A stretch of 64,000 nt of DNA from Aldehydirespirator sp965116965. Lineage in GTDB: Bacteria; Actinomycetota; Acidimicrobiia; Acidimicrobiales; Aldehydirespiratoraceae. A program made the position numbers and the translations under genes. Where the stretch lies: assembly GCA_965116965.1 (NCBI GenBank), contig OZ220743.1:3410001-3474000 (forward strand), read 5' to 3'. This document shows, one piece after another, positions 35,838 to 44,296 of this stretch (within the stretch, counting starts at the first letter, position 1; each line of letters opens with the position of its first letter). The notes beneath the pieces were generated by a model. The model did no database searches. It was given only the letters and a program-made list of their open reading frames with translations, and was not told the DNA's origin.

Positions 35838-37181
35838 CTACTGCTTGACGCTTCTGCCGTCCACCCAGACTCGGCTGATGTCGTCGGTGGTGGCTAGGCG
35901 GACCACCTTCTCGAAGGCTCGGGCGCCGTCGTCTATGCCGTCCCACAGCCGGATTGCCCCGCCAGGACGGTCGGTCCGCACTGCGATGGCGTCGAAGCAG
36001 CGACCCGGCTCTATGAGCCCGACCGGCAGGTCTATGACCGCAGCGCCTCCAGCGGTCGCCAGCCAGAAGGCGGTCACGGTATCGATACGCGACTCGGGCA
36101 CGCCGCGCTGCGGCGCGCCGAGTGCCGGGTCGACACCGTCCTCCAACATGCGGGAGACGGTGACCGCGTCCTGGCAGACCCCCAGCAGACCGGGGCGGGC
36201 GCCGCCGGCGATGTCGCTGCCCAGGCCCACACCCACGCCGGCGGCCAGCGCCCGCCGCACACCGAACACCGCGTTGGCGAAGTAGGCGTTCGACAGGGGG
36301 CAGTGGGCCACGCCCGCACCCCGTCCAGCCACTAGGGCCACCTCCTCAGCGGTCAGGTGGTCGCTGTGAGCCAGCACCGTTCGGGGGCGCATCAGGCCGA
36401 AGCGGTTGAGGACGACGGGATCGCTGGCGCCGAAGCGGTCGAGGGCGTAGTCGCAGTGCCAGTCCGACTCGGCGCAGTGGGTCTGCACCCGCACGCCCGT
36501 GGCCGCGGCCAGTTCGCCCAGTCCCTCGAGCAGGGCGTCGGTGCAGGCCGGCGTGAAGCGGGGGGTGATGATCGGCTCCACCAGCGGGTTACCCACGGCT
36601 GTCACGGCCTCGATGGACGCCGCCGACACGTCGACGCCGTCGCTGGCGGTCGCGTCCCGGTACCACTCGGGCGTGCCGGTCGGGTGGTCCATGGCCACCC
36701 GACCCACCAGAGCCCGCTGCCCGTGACGGGTGCACGCTCGGGCCAGAGCGGTGGTGGCCTCCAGGTGGTTGGACGAGAAGTAGACCGCGGTGGTGGTGCC
36801 CATGGCCAGCAGCGACGGCACCAGGTCGTCCCACACGGCGGCGGCGAACCCGGTGTCGCGGTAGCGAGCCTCCAGCGGGAAGGTGTAGTCGAACAGCCAG
36901 CGCTCCAAGGGCAGGTCGAGGCCAGTTCCGAGCTGGGGCCATTGCGGCGCATGGATATGCAGGTCCACCAGTCCCGGCATCAGGAACGTTCCCTCGGCCA
37001 GGTCCACCCGCTCGGCCGCAGTGTCGAGCGCTCGCCGGCCCGCAGCCAATCCCGCCGAAGTGGACCGATCATGCACCGCCGTGACCGTCCCGGCAGCATC
37101 GACCTCCACTACGGCATCCATCACCGTCAGGCGGTCTGGCGCGGGTGTCTGAATGAGCGTTCCCGCGACGGCCAGAGTCAT
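35838..37181 (-). CDS. guaD: Guanine deaminase
   Basis: Amidohydrolase converting guanine to xanthine in purine salvage or breakdown. It has 447 residues. Metal motif PGLVDLHIHAPQWPQLG, substrate loop and ligands in VQTHCAESDWHCDY, VLAHSDHL, HCPLSNAYFANAVF and the late Asp in GLGSDIAGG are all as in the guanine deaminase branch. ATG 37181 fits the family N-terminus. The 171 bp upstream holds no gene. Confidence 0.9.
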   Translation of the reverse strand: MTLAVAGTLIQTPAPDRLTVMDAVVEVDAAGTVTAVHDRSTSAGLAAGRRALDTAAERVDLAEGTFLMPGLVDLHIHAPQWPQLGTGLDLPLERWLFDYTFPLEARYRDTGFAAAVWDDLVPSLLAMGTTTAVYFSSNHLEATTALARACTRHGQRALVGRVAMDHPTGTPEWYRDATASDGVDVSAASIEAVTAVGNPLVEPIITPRFTPACTDALLEGLGELAAATGVRVQTHCAESDWHCDYALDRFGASDPVVLNRFGLMRPRTVLAHSDHLTAEEVALVAGRGAGVAHCPLSNAYFANAVFGVRRALAAGVGVGLGSDIAGGARPGLLGVCQDAVTVSRMLEDGVDPALGAPQRGVPESRIDTVTAFWLATAGGAAVIDLPVGLIEPGRCFDAIAVRTDRPGGAIRLWDGIDDGARAFEKVVRLATTDDISRVWVDGRSVKQ

Positions 37182-37352
37182 GGCATCACGGTAATCGCCT
37201 CCCGCCGGCCCGATGGCTGACCGGCCGAGCCGGGGATGGGCTTCGATCGTCGAGCGACCGGTTGACCCGCGGGCGGGTTTCGGGCCTGGTACTACGTGAC
37301 TAGGGCGCCTGCTCGACCAAACATTGGCTGACCGGCCCAGCCGGCGTTTGTC

Positions 37353-38369
37353 TCAGGCAAGCAGCTCAGTGAAAGCGTCGACCGCGGTCTCCACGTCTTC
37401 GGAGGAGACGTCCAGGTGGGTGACGAGCCGGGACTGTGAACCGCTCCAGCGGGTGTGAACGTCTCGCGCCTCCAGTTCTTCCTGCAGGTCGGGGATGTCG
37501 TCGCGCCCCTGGTCGTCGAGGCGGATGAACACCATGTTGGTGGCGCACGAGTCGATCTTCACGCCGTCGATGGCGGCCAATCCCTCGGCCAGGCGGGACG
37601 CGTTGGCGTGGTCGTCGGCCAAGCGCTCGATGTGATGCCCCAGCGCGTAGAGGCCGGCGGCCGCCACGATGCCGGCCTGGCGCATCCCGCCCCCGAGCAT
37701 CTTGCGCCACTTGTGGGCCTCGTCGATGAGGTCTGCCGGCCCGACCAGCACCGATCCCACCGGCGTTCCCAGACCCTTCGACAGGCAGACCGACACCGAG
37801 TCGAACGGCGCGGCCACCGCCGCTGGTGAGGCGCCCAGCGCCACCGCCGCGTTCCACAGCCGGGCCCCGTCGAGGTGGTGGGACAAGCCGTGGCGGGCGG
37901 CTACCTCAGCCGAAGCCTCCATCTGGGCGAGGGTGAGCACCTTGCCGTCGGTCGTGTTCTCGAGGCACAGCAGCCGGGTGCGGGCGAAGTGGTGGTCGGG
38001 GGCCTTCACAGACGCCTCGGCTGCGGCGAGGTCGATCATGCCGTCGTCACCGGTGGGCACGGGCTGGGGTTGGATGGAGCCGAGCACCGCCGCGCCGCCA
38101 CCCTCGTACATGTAGGTGTGGGCATGGTTGCCGACGATGTACTCGTCGCCGCGCCCGCAGTGGGCGAGCAGCCCGCAGAGGTTGCCCTGGGTGCCGCTGG
38201 TCACGAACAGGGCGGCCTCCTTGCCGAGCAGCGCCGCGGTGGTCTCCTGGAGCTCGTTGACGGTGGGGTCCTCGCCGTGCACGTCGTCGCCCACGACGGC
38301 TGAGGCCATGGCCGCCCGCATGGCTGCCGTGGGCTTGGTAACGGTGTCGGAGCGAAGGTCGATCACCAC
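37353..38369 (-). CDS. ltaE: Low-specificity L-threonine aldolase
   Basis: PLP enzyme splitting threonine or allo-threonine to glycine and acetaldehyde. It has 338 residues. N-terminal signature DLRSDTVTKPT, GDDVHGEDPTV, and PLP Lys in SVCLSKGLGTPVGSVL. The active-site His region is IVGNHAHTYMYEGGG. A four-copy palindromic array lies directly upstream of its start. Confidence 0.92.
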   Translation of the reverse strand: MVIDLRSDTVTKPTAAMRAAMASAVVGDDVHGEDPTVNELQETTAALLGKEAALFVTSGTQGNLCGLLAHCGRGDEYIVGNHAHTYMYEGGGAAVLGSIQPQPVPTGDDGMIDLAAAEASVKAPDHHFARTRLLCLENTTDGKVLTLAQMEASAEVAARHGLSHHLDGARLWNAAVALGASPAAVAAPFDSVSVCLSKGLGTPVGSVLVGPADLIDEAHKWRKMLGGGMRQAGIVAAAGLYALGHHIERLADDHANASRLAEGLAAIDGVKIDSCATNMVFIRLDDQGRDDIPDLQEELEARDVHTRWSGSQSRLVTHLDVSSEDVETAVDAFTELLA

Positions 38370-38401
38370 ATCAGGCTACGCCGACCCGCCCCGCTCGCCC
38401 G

Positions 38402-38661
38402 GAATTGGCAGCGCTGTGCACCGATGGCGTGCATTGTGCTGCCAAATCGGGCTTGGACACAGCCGGCTCAAGGAATTGGCAGCGCTGTGCACCGATGGCG
38501 TGCATTGTGCTGCCAAATCGGGCTTGGACACAGCCGGCTCAAGGAATTGGCAGCGCTGTGCACCGATGGCGTGCATTGTGCTGCCAAATCAGGCTTGGAC
38601 ACAGCCAGCTCAAAGAATTGGCAGCGCTGTGCACCGATGGCGTGCATTGTGCTGCCAATTC
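38402..38661. repeat. Palindromic repeat array, family 1, four copies in inverted orientation, 71 bp period
   Basis: Copies begin at 38402, 38473, 38544 and 38615, exactly 71 bp apart, with nearly identical 24 bp spacers. The array starts 5 bp after the stop of the AbiEi-like gene. This is the only cluster in which the element runs in the opposite direction (inner stem read TGCAC then GTGCA). The right arm of the first three copies is GCTGCCAAATC, with one mismatch. Confidence 0.88.
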
Positions 38662-38666
38662 GGGAT

Positions 38667-39626
38667 CTAGGCCGATCTGCGGCCTCGTTGGTCCAGCATG
38701 GACCGCGCCAGCTCCACGACATAGTCGGAGTCCTGCAGCTGGTGCCATGTGAGGTAAGTGACCTGCCAGCCGGCCATGGTGAGCTGGTGATCGCGGTCGT
38801 GATCGGCCGCGGTGTGGGCCGCGCCGAAGTGGTACTTGCGGGAGTGGCACTCGATGCCCCACTTGACCGAGGGCCATGCAATATCGATTCGGGCGGACAG
38901 GCCGTTCGGCAGCTGGACCGGATGCTGCAGAGCGGGCGGGGGCAAGTTTGCCGCATCCAGTATTCGTGCCGTCATGCGTTCGAAGACGGAATCGGGGGTG
39001 GTTCCTAGGCGTCCGGGATCGCGCAGCAATTGCAGCAGTACACCGGTACCGCTTGGGCCAGGCCGGTGTAGACGTTCAGCCGTCTGCTCGATCCACTTGA
39101 CGGAGTAGCCGCGCCGCAGGGCGTCGTCCAGGGCCTGCTCTACCTGGGATCGGGACACGACCGCACCCAGACGGGCCAGAGTGGAGGCCACGCCCGACGT
39201 CGAGATGGAGTCGACGTGGGTGTAATCCTGAGGATCCGGTCCCGTCCAGCGGTGAACGATGATGTCGTCGCGAGTGGGGCATCGCCCACGAGTCCCGGTC
39301 ACCTCGATGGGTTGAGGTTCGTCGAATCCATCCAGCCGATGCAAGCAGGCTGCGGCTCGGTGCGAAGCATGGCTCTCGCCCCCTGCCAACGTGGCCGCCA
39401 TCAGCTTGGAGCGCCAGGTGTGGGGCGCGCCCGCGAACCTGAATACACCTGGACGGAGGCGTTCGACCGCTCCTAGTTGTACCAACCGGCCGACGATGCC
39501 GCGTGACAGCCCGACGTTGACGGCTTGCTGCCCAGTGAACACTCCGTGCTGGGCAGACGCGAGTTCACCTAGCGCAGCCCAGTTCCCTCCGCGGATCATG
39601 CTTGTAAATATATGTAACTGATTCAA
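38667..39626 (-). CDS. AbiEi-like antitoxin-domain protein with C-terminal DUF559 (Vsr-like) domain
   Basis: A 319-residue protein. The N-terminal winged helix (LASAQHGVFTGQQAV then LVQLGAVERLRPGVFRFAG) resembles the AbiEi type IV antitoxin domain. The C-terminal 90 residues carry a Vsr/DUF559-type nuclease fold (ARIDIAWPSVKWGIECHSRK, then DHDRDHQLTMAGWQVTYLTW). These proteins are frequent in actinobacteria, usually without an AbiEii toxin, as here. Regulation or DNA repair is possible; the function is not known. ATG 39599, nine codons in, is an alternative start. Confidence 0.78.
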   Translation of the reverse strand: MNQLHIFTSMIRGGNWAALGELASAQHGVFTGQQAVNVGLSRGIVGRLVQLGAVERLRPGVFRFAGAPHTWRSKLMAATLAGGESHASHRAAACLHRLDGFDEPQPIEVTGTRGRCPTRDDIIVHRWTGPDPQDYTHVDSISTSGVASTLARLGAVVSRSQVEQALDDALRRGYSVKWIEQTAERLHRPGPSGTGVLLQLLRDPGRLGTTPDSVFERMTARILDAANLPPPALQHPVQLPNGLSARIDIAWPSVKWGIECHSRKYHFGAAHTAADHDRDHQLTMAGWQVTYLTWHQLQDSDYVVELARSMLDQRGRRSA

Positions 39627-39638
39627 ATTTCACATCCC

Positions 39639-39812
39639 ACCAAGATCGACAAGGTGCGGCCGTCCCGTCGGGGCACCGGCCAAGCCAAACTGGTCTCCAA
39701 GCCGGGGGCCGAGAGGGGCACCGTCCAGTGGACCAGCGCCGCCAAGGGCACCGGCATCGCCGAGCTGCGAGCCCTAGTAGCCACGCTGCTTCAGGCGGAG
39801 GGGCGGCTGTAG
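39639..39812 (+). pseudogene. Diverged duplicate of the engB 3' end
   Basis: From about 39639 the plus strand matches the last 50 or so codons of engB (KIDKVRPSRRGTGQAKLVSK onward) with about seven base differences. It stays in frame to LVATLLQAEGRL and TAG at 39810-39812. There is no start or GTPase motif G1-G3. The upstream junction is abrupt in AT-rich sequence just outside the AbiEi-like gene start. The differences are too many for a very recent duplication. Confidence 0.8.
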
Positions 39813-39823
39813 CCGCCGCTCGC

Positions 39824-40083
39824 GAACTGGCAGCAAGATGCACGCCATACGTGCACAACGCTGCCAACTCCCGCCGACAGCCCTCCCCCCTCGCGAACTG
39901 GCAGCAAGATGCACGCCATACGTGCACAACGCTGCCAACTCCCGCCGACAGCCCTCCCCCCTCGCGAACTGGCAGCAAGATGCACGCCATACGTGCACAA
40001 CGCTGCCAACTCCCGCCGACAGCCCTCCCCCCTCGCGAACTGGCAGCAAGATGCACGCCATACGTGCACAACGCTGCCAATTC
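39824..40083. repeat. Palindromic repeat array, family 1, four copies, 71 bp period
   Basis: Copies begin at 39824, 39895, 39966 and 40037 with identical 24 bp pyrimidine-rich spacers that are unrelated to those of the array at 38402. The array starts 16 bp after the aminotransferase stop. The first three right arms end CCAACTC and the last CCAATTC. Confidence 0.88.
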
Positions 40084-40099
40084 GCCGGGTGACTCGGGT

Positions 40100-41317
40100 C
40101 TAGTCGCTGGCGGTGGCGGCCAGGGACGCTACGGCGGCGGGCAGGCCGTGGCCGTGGGGCAGCCCGAGAACTGTCATCGCCGTCTCGAGGCCGCCAAGGG
40201 CGCCGAGCAGCATCGGCTCGTTGAGGTCGCCGAGATGGCCGATGCGGAAGGCACGGCCCTCCATCTCGGTCATCATCCCCGAGCCGACGCTGACCCTGAA
40301 GCGGTCCCGAGCCACCGAGATCAGCGCACCCGCGTCGAGGTCGCCGGTGCGCACGCAGGTGATTGCCGCGGTGCGGTGCTTGGGTTCGGCGATGTTGATC
40401 TCCCACGGACCCCCGGAGGCCCACCCGTCCACGGCGGCATGGACCGCGGCGGCCCAGCGGCGGTGACGGGCAATGAAGGCGTCGATCCCGCCGGTCTCGG
40501 CGATCATGTCGAGGGCAGCCCGAAGCGCGAATATGTGCTGGATCGGCGGGGTGCCACCGAAGCGGTTGTAGATCGCGCCCTCCTCGAAGCGGGGCTCCCA
40601 GGCCAGATGGAACCGGGGCGTGGCCGCCTCGCGGTTGCGCTCCACCGCCCGTTCACTCAACCCACAGAACGAGAGGCCAGGCGGCATCATCAGGCCCTTC
40701 TGGGAGGCCGCCACCACCACGTCGATCCCCCAGTCCCTCATCCGCAGCGGCTCGATCCCCAGCGAGCACACGCCGTCCACCACGAACAGCGCAGGATGGT
40801 CGGCGGAGTCGATGGCGGCCCGCATCGCCGCGAGGTCGGTGACCGCGCCGGTGGAGGTCTCGGTGTGGACGATGCACACGTTGCGGATCCGGTGAGCGGT
40901 GTCGGCCGCCAGGATGTCGGCGATCTCGGCTGGGTCGGTGGGACGGCGCATGTGGCGCTCGGTCATCACCACCTCGTAGCCGAGGTCGCGGGCCATCCTC
41001 GCCCAGCGCCTCCCGAACAGACCGCAGTCGGGTATCAGCACGGTGTCACCGGGGTCGAGCGTGTTGGTCAGCGCCGACTCCCAAGCACCGTGGCCCACCG
41101 TGGTCAGCACCACGATCTTGCCGGCTCCGCCGAAGACCTCGGGCAACTCGGCCCAAACGCCCTCGGCCAGCGCGATGAAATCGGGATCGGCAAAGTCGAC
41201 CGCGGGCCGGCGGAAGGCCTCCAGCACCCGGTCGGGAATGTTGGTCGGCCCCGGGTTCTGGACGAAGTACCGGCCCCCCAAGCCGCCCAGAGGCCGAGCG
41301 GGTTGGGAGCGACTCAT
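40100..41317 (-). CDS. Class V aminotransferase, alanine/serine-glyoxylate type
   Basis: PLP-dependent aminotransferase of 405 residues. It opens with YFVQNPGPTNIPDRVLEAF, has the PLP-Asp in LFVVDGVCSLG and the Schiff-base Lys in AASQKGLMMPPG. Relatives use alanine, serine or phosphoserine with glyoxylate. ATG 41317 is used. Its first codons (MSRSQPARPL) are encoded by an antisense family 2 repeat, so the present N-terminus was probably supplied by that element. It is followed by a palindromic array. Confidence 0.87.
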   Translation of the reverse strand: MSRSQPARPLGGLGGRYFVQNPGPTNIPDRVLEAFRRPAVDFADPDFIALAEGVWAELPEVFGGAGKIVVLTTVGHGAWESALTNTLDPGDTVLIPDCGLFGRRWARMARDLGYEVVMTERHMRRPTDPAEIADILAADTAHRIRNVCIVHTETSTGAVTDLAAMRAAIDSADHPALFVVDGVCSLGIEPLRMRDWGIDVVVAASQKGLMMPPGLSFCGLSERAVERNREAATPRFHLAWEPRFEEGAIYNRFGGTPPIQHIFALRAALDMIAETGGIDAFIARHRRWAAAVHAAVDGWASGGPWEINIAEPKHRTAAITCVRTGDLDAGALISVARDRFRVSVGSGMMTEMEGRAFRIGHLGDLNEPMLLGALGGLETAMTVLGLPHGHGLPAAVASLAATASD

Positions 41318-41404
41318 GAGAATCGGCGCGATGCGCCGAGCGAGACCATGGCCCGAGCGGCCCGTGAGCGCAGCAAACAGGAGCGGGATCGACACCGCTG
41401 CGGC
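41290..41404 (+). repeat. Family 2 gene-end repeat, copy 3
   Basis: A 115 bp copy lying on the plus strand between the nitronate monooxygenase stop (84 bp away) and the aminotransferase start. It starts GAGGCCGAGCGGG within the aminotransferase coding region, contains CGACTCATGAG whose complement is the ATG start, and ends GACACCGCTGCGGC. It is oriented opposite to both flanking genes, unlike the other copies. Confidence 0.75.
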
Positions 41405-41487
41405 GCGACCGTCTCCCACCCCTTCACGCTCGCTCCCGGTCCTGCAGTCACTGCCTCATCCCCGAACCTCGACGCGAGCTGCTGCGC

Positions 41488-42633
41488 TCAGGCCTCCAGC
41501 TGTCCGGCCAGGGACTCCACCGAGTCGATGAACTCCTCGATGATCTCATACACCACCTGGGCGCTGGTCTTGGACTGGTTCATGGTGCCCACGATCTGGC
41601 CGACAAAATAGTTGGCCAGCTTCTCGGCACCCGAACCGGCGGTGTGGGCCGCCCGCTCGATGCGACGCTGAGCGGTGCGGGTCAGCACCGGCTGGAGCGG
41701 CATTCCCAGGGGGTCCGGCGTGTCGTCCCGGTCCCATTCTTCGGTCCACGCCGACTTGAGCATCCGGGCCGGTTTGCCGGTGAGGGAGCGCGAGCGGATC
41801 GTGTCGGACGATTTGGCCGTGAGCATCTTGTCCTTCACCACTGGATGCGTCTCGGCCTCGACGGTGGTGAGCCACACCGACCCGCACCACACGCCGTCGG
41901 CGCCAAGGGCCATGGCCGCGGCCATCTGCCGGCCCCGGCCGATGCCTCCCGCCCCGAGCACGGGCACGTCCACCGCGTCGACGATCTCGGGAATCAGCAC
42001 CATCGAACCGATCTCCCCGGTGTGGCCGCCGGCCTCGTATCCCTGGGCGATGATGACGTCCACCCCAGCCGCCTGGTGGCGCTCCGCGTGCGCCGCCCGG
42101 CCCGCCAAGGCGCCGACCAGCTTGCCTGCGTCCTTGGCCGCATCGATCATGTACTGCGGCGGCGGGCCCAGCGCGTTGGCCACGAAAGCGCCCCGGTGGG
42201 CCAGGGCGATCTCCAACTGGGCTCCGGCGGCATCGGCCGAGAACGGCGTGGCGTCGCCCAGGCTGCCGAAGGAGATGAGCGACTCCGAGCTGTCGTCGAC
42301 GGGCAGCGGCGGCACGTCGTAGCGGGCCAGTATCTCGTCGACGAAGTCGACGTGGGTGGCCGGGATCAGCCGGCGGACGTCGTGGAGCGTGAAGCCCCCG
42401 TCCGGACCGCCGGAGAGGCGGGCGGGGATGATCACGTCCACGCCGTAGGGCTTGTCGCCGACCTCGGCCTCGATCCATTCCAGGTCGATATCGAGACTCT
42501 CGGGCGAGTGGGCCACCGCTCCGAGCACTCCCATCCCACCGGCCTTGGACACCGCAGCCACCACGTCGCGGCAGTGGCTGAAGGCGACGATCGGGAACTC
42601 GATTCCCAGCATTTCGGTGATCCGGGTCCTCAC
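41488..42633 (-). CDS. Nitronate monooxygenase family FMN protein
   Basis: A 381-residue TIM-barrel flavoprotein of the 2-nitropropane dioxygenase family. It starts MRTRITEMLGIEFPIV, with FMN phosphate contacts in GAGGIGRGRQMAAAMALGAD and the catalytic-region His in AQGYEAGGHTGEIGS. The family oxidises alkyl nitronates, but many members are uncharacterised. The C-terminal 100 residues extend beyond the barrel. It probably shares a transcript with the aminotransferase downstream. Confidence 0.85.
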   Translation of the reverse strand: MRTRITEMLGIEFPIVAFSHCRDVVAAVSKAGGMGVLGAVAHSPESLDIDLEWIEAEVGDKPYGVDVIIPARLSGGPDGGFTLHDVRRLIPATHVDFVDEILARYDVPPLPVDDSSESLISFGSLGDATPFSADAAGAQLEIALAHRGAFVANALGPPPQYMIDAAKDAGKLVGALAGRAAHAERHQAAGVDVIIAQGYEAGGHTGEIGSMVLIPEIVDAVDVPVLGAGGIGRGRQMAAAMALGADGVWCGSVWLTTVEAETHPVVKDKMLTAKSSDTIRSRSLTGKPARMLKSAWTEEWDRDDTPDPLGMPLQPVLTRTAQRRIERAAHTAGSGAEKLANYFVGQIVGTMNQSKTSAQVVYEIIEEFIDSVESLAGQLEA

Positions 42634-42722
42634 ATCCGCCTCCTCTGCGTCTGAATGAGGGTGAGACCTGTCCCCACGTTAGGCGCGCTCGTAGGGGATG
42701 CCGCCTCACGATCCGGCGAGGT

Positions 42723-42829
42723 CACTCCCGCTCTTGTTCGCTGCGCTCACAGGCCGCTCGGGCCCAGGCCAATCACCCCCCACCGTAGACCATCCGACCA
42801 CCTGCGCTCACAGGCCGCTCGGGCCCAGG
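42723..42829 (-). repeat. Family 2 gene-end repeat, copy 4, partial with internal 28 bp duplication
   Basis: Contains the second half of the element (minus strand GGCCTGTGAGCGCAGCGAAC through GCGGGAGTGAC at 42768-42723). A perfect 28 bp piece is repeated at 42741-42768 and 42802-42829. It lies directly beyond the miniature element that now separates it from the acyl-CoA dehydrogenase stop. Confidence 0.65.
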
Positions 42830-42833
42830 GCTA

Positions 42834-42928
42834 GTGCTGTGTCGTCGAAATGGCTAGGGCAGCGCAGCAGGACCGAGACCCTGCTTGAGAGCGCTCCGGA
42901 CGCCCCGATCATTTCAGCGACGGACCAC
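42834..42928 (-). mobile_element. 95 bp TA-flanked miniature element, copy 3
   Basis: Same 95 bp element as at 12343 and 32279, in reverse orientation, with TA at 42832-42833 and 42929-42930. The right TA is part of the TAG stop codon of the acyl-CoA dehydrogenase gene, the second case of insertion in a stop codon. Confidence 0.85.
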
Positions 42929-44160
42929 TAGGCGCGCCTTCGCTGGGATTCGCTCCAGGTGAGGCCGGCCTCCACGTTCGGCTCGCGGGGAAGGCCCAGA
43001 ACGTGCTCGGCCACGATGTTGCGCTGCACCGCGAAAGTGCCGCCCCCCAGCGTGAGAGCCGGCGAGAACAGCAGGCCGTAGTGCCAGATGGGATCGACGT
43101 CGGGGAACTGGCCGCCGCCTCGGGGGAAGTTGACCTCGGTGGCGCCGGTCTGCATCCCCTTGGGGATCTCGCCGGCCGGTCCCGAGCCGGTGAGCAGGCC
43201 GGCCGCGCCGACCGTGGCCGCGGCCAGCTCCATCACCCTCTGACCGTGGTCGTCGGACATGATCTTCTGGATCGACGCCTCGGGTCCGGGCGTGCGCCCG
43301 GCCAGGCGGGCGCTGAGGGTGCGCAGCTGGTTGAGCCGGAGCACCTCGGCCTCGCAGTACACCGAGGCCAGCCGGTCGCGCAGCACCGGGTCGGACGCGC
43401 CGCCGTTGCTCTTGACGAGCTCGATCAGCTTCTGAGCGGTGGGGCCGAGGCTCCACAGCACGCCACCCGAGGACAGACCGACCCGCTCGTTGGCCAGCGT
43501 CACCTTGGCCAGGCGCCAGCCTTCGCCCTCGGCGCCCACCCGCAGGTTGGCCGGCAGCCGGACATCGTCGAAGAACACCTGGTTGAAAGAGTGGGCGGTG
43601 GTCATGTCGACGATGGGCTGCATGGTCACGCCGGGGACGTCCATGGGGCAGATGAAGTAGGAGACGCCCTTGTGTTTGGGTACGTCGGGGTTGGTCCGGG
43701 CGATGAGGATCCCGAACTTGCTGTGGTGGGCCCCGCTCGACCAGATCTTCGAGCCGTTGACCACATAGGTGTCGCCGTAGCGGACGGCCCGGGTGGACAG
43801 CGACGCCAGATCCGATCCGGAGTCGGGCTCGCTGAAGAGCTGGCACCAGTACTCCTCGCCGCTGAAGATGGGCCACAGGTAGCGGTCCTTCTGCTCCGGT
43901 GTGCCGGCGGCGAGGATGGTGGGCGCGGCCCAGCCGATGCCGATCAGGTTGTCGGGCCGCTTGACTCCGGCGGCGGCCAGCTCCTCGTTGATGACGAGCT
44001 GGTGCAGCCCGTCGGCCTCCAGTCCCCACGGCCGGGGCCAGTGGGGAACGACGTATCCGGCCTCGGCCAGCTGCTTCCCGGTGGGATTCGGGTGCTCAGC
44101 TATCCAGCGCCTGACCGCAGCCCGGCGGGGGTCGTCGTCAGCAGGAAGATCGAAGTCCAT
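42928..44160 (-). CDS. Acyl-CoA dehydrogenase family protein
   Basis: A 410-residue flavoprotein of the acyl-CoA dehydrogenase family. FAD and substrate motifs are YWCQLFSEPDSGSDLASL and YVVNGSKIWSSGAHHS; the C-terminal helical domain includes QRNIVAEHVLGLPREP. The usual catalytic Glu is not identified with certainty, as in the FadE branches that act on steroid or branched acyl-CoAs. ATG 44160 is chosen at the family start. It is divergent from an LLM oxidoreductase with 136 bp between. The stop codon is formed at the edge of a miniature element. Confidence 0.9.
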   Translation of the reverse strand: MDFDLPADDDPRRAAVRRWIAEHPNPTGKQLAEAGYVVPHWPRPWGLEADGLHQLVINEELAAAGVKRPDNLIGIGWAAPTILAAGTPEQKDRYLWPIFSGEEYWCQLFSEPDSGSDLASLSTRAVRYGDTYVVNGSKIWSSGAHHSKFGILIARTNPDVPKHKGVSYFICPMDVPGVTMQPIVDMTTAHSFNQVFFDDVRLPANLRVGAEGEGWRLAKVTLANERVGLSSGGVLWSLGPTAQKLIELVKSNGGASDPVLRDRLASVYCEAEVLRLNQLRTLSARLAGRTPGPEASIQKIMSDDHGQRVMELAAATVGAAGLLTGSGPAGEIPKGMQTGATEVNFPRGGGQFPDVDPIWHYGLLFSPALTLGGGTFAVQRNIVAEHVLGLPREPNVEAGLTWSESQRRRA

Positions 44161-44296
44161 GGACTCCTCACTCTCGCCCCGCCGGAGCGCGCTCGCAACC
44201 GACGCTGAGCGGTTGATCGATCCGCCGTAGAAGGCCGATACGGTGCGGCTGCCCGGCCGGTCTGCCCGGCAACACCCGACGAGCCAGGAGGCGGCA

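Noticed and set aside
38424..39008. Repetitive peptides across the palindrome arrays (repeats of NWQRCAPMACIVLP type) as a tandem-repeat protein gene.
   Set aside because: The frame is a product of the 71 bp period being open by chance; it crosses into antisense of a real gene and lacks a ribosome site.
38402..40083. The two four-copy arrays with 71 bp period look like short CRISPR arrays.
   Set aside because: The repeated unit is an extended palindrome, the spacers are identical within each array, no cas genes are present, and the same unit occurs singly elsewhere after genes.
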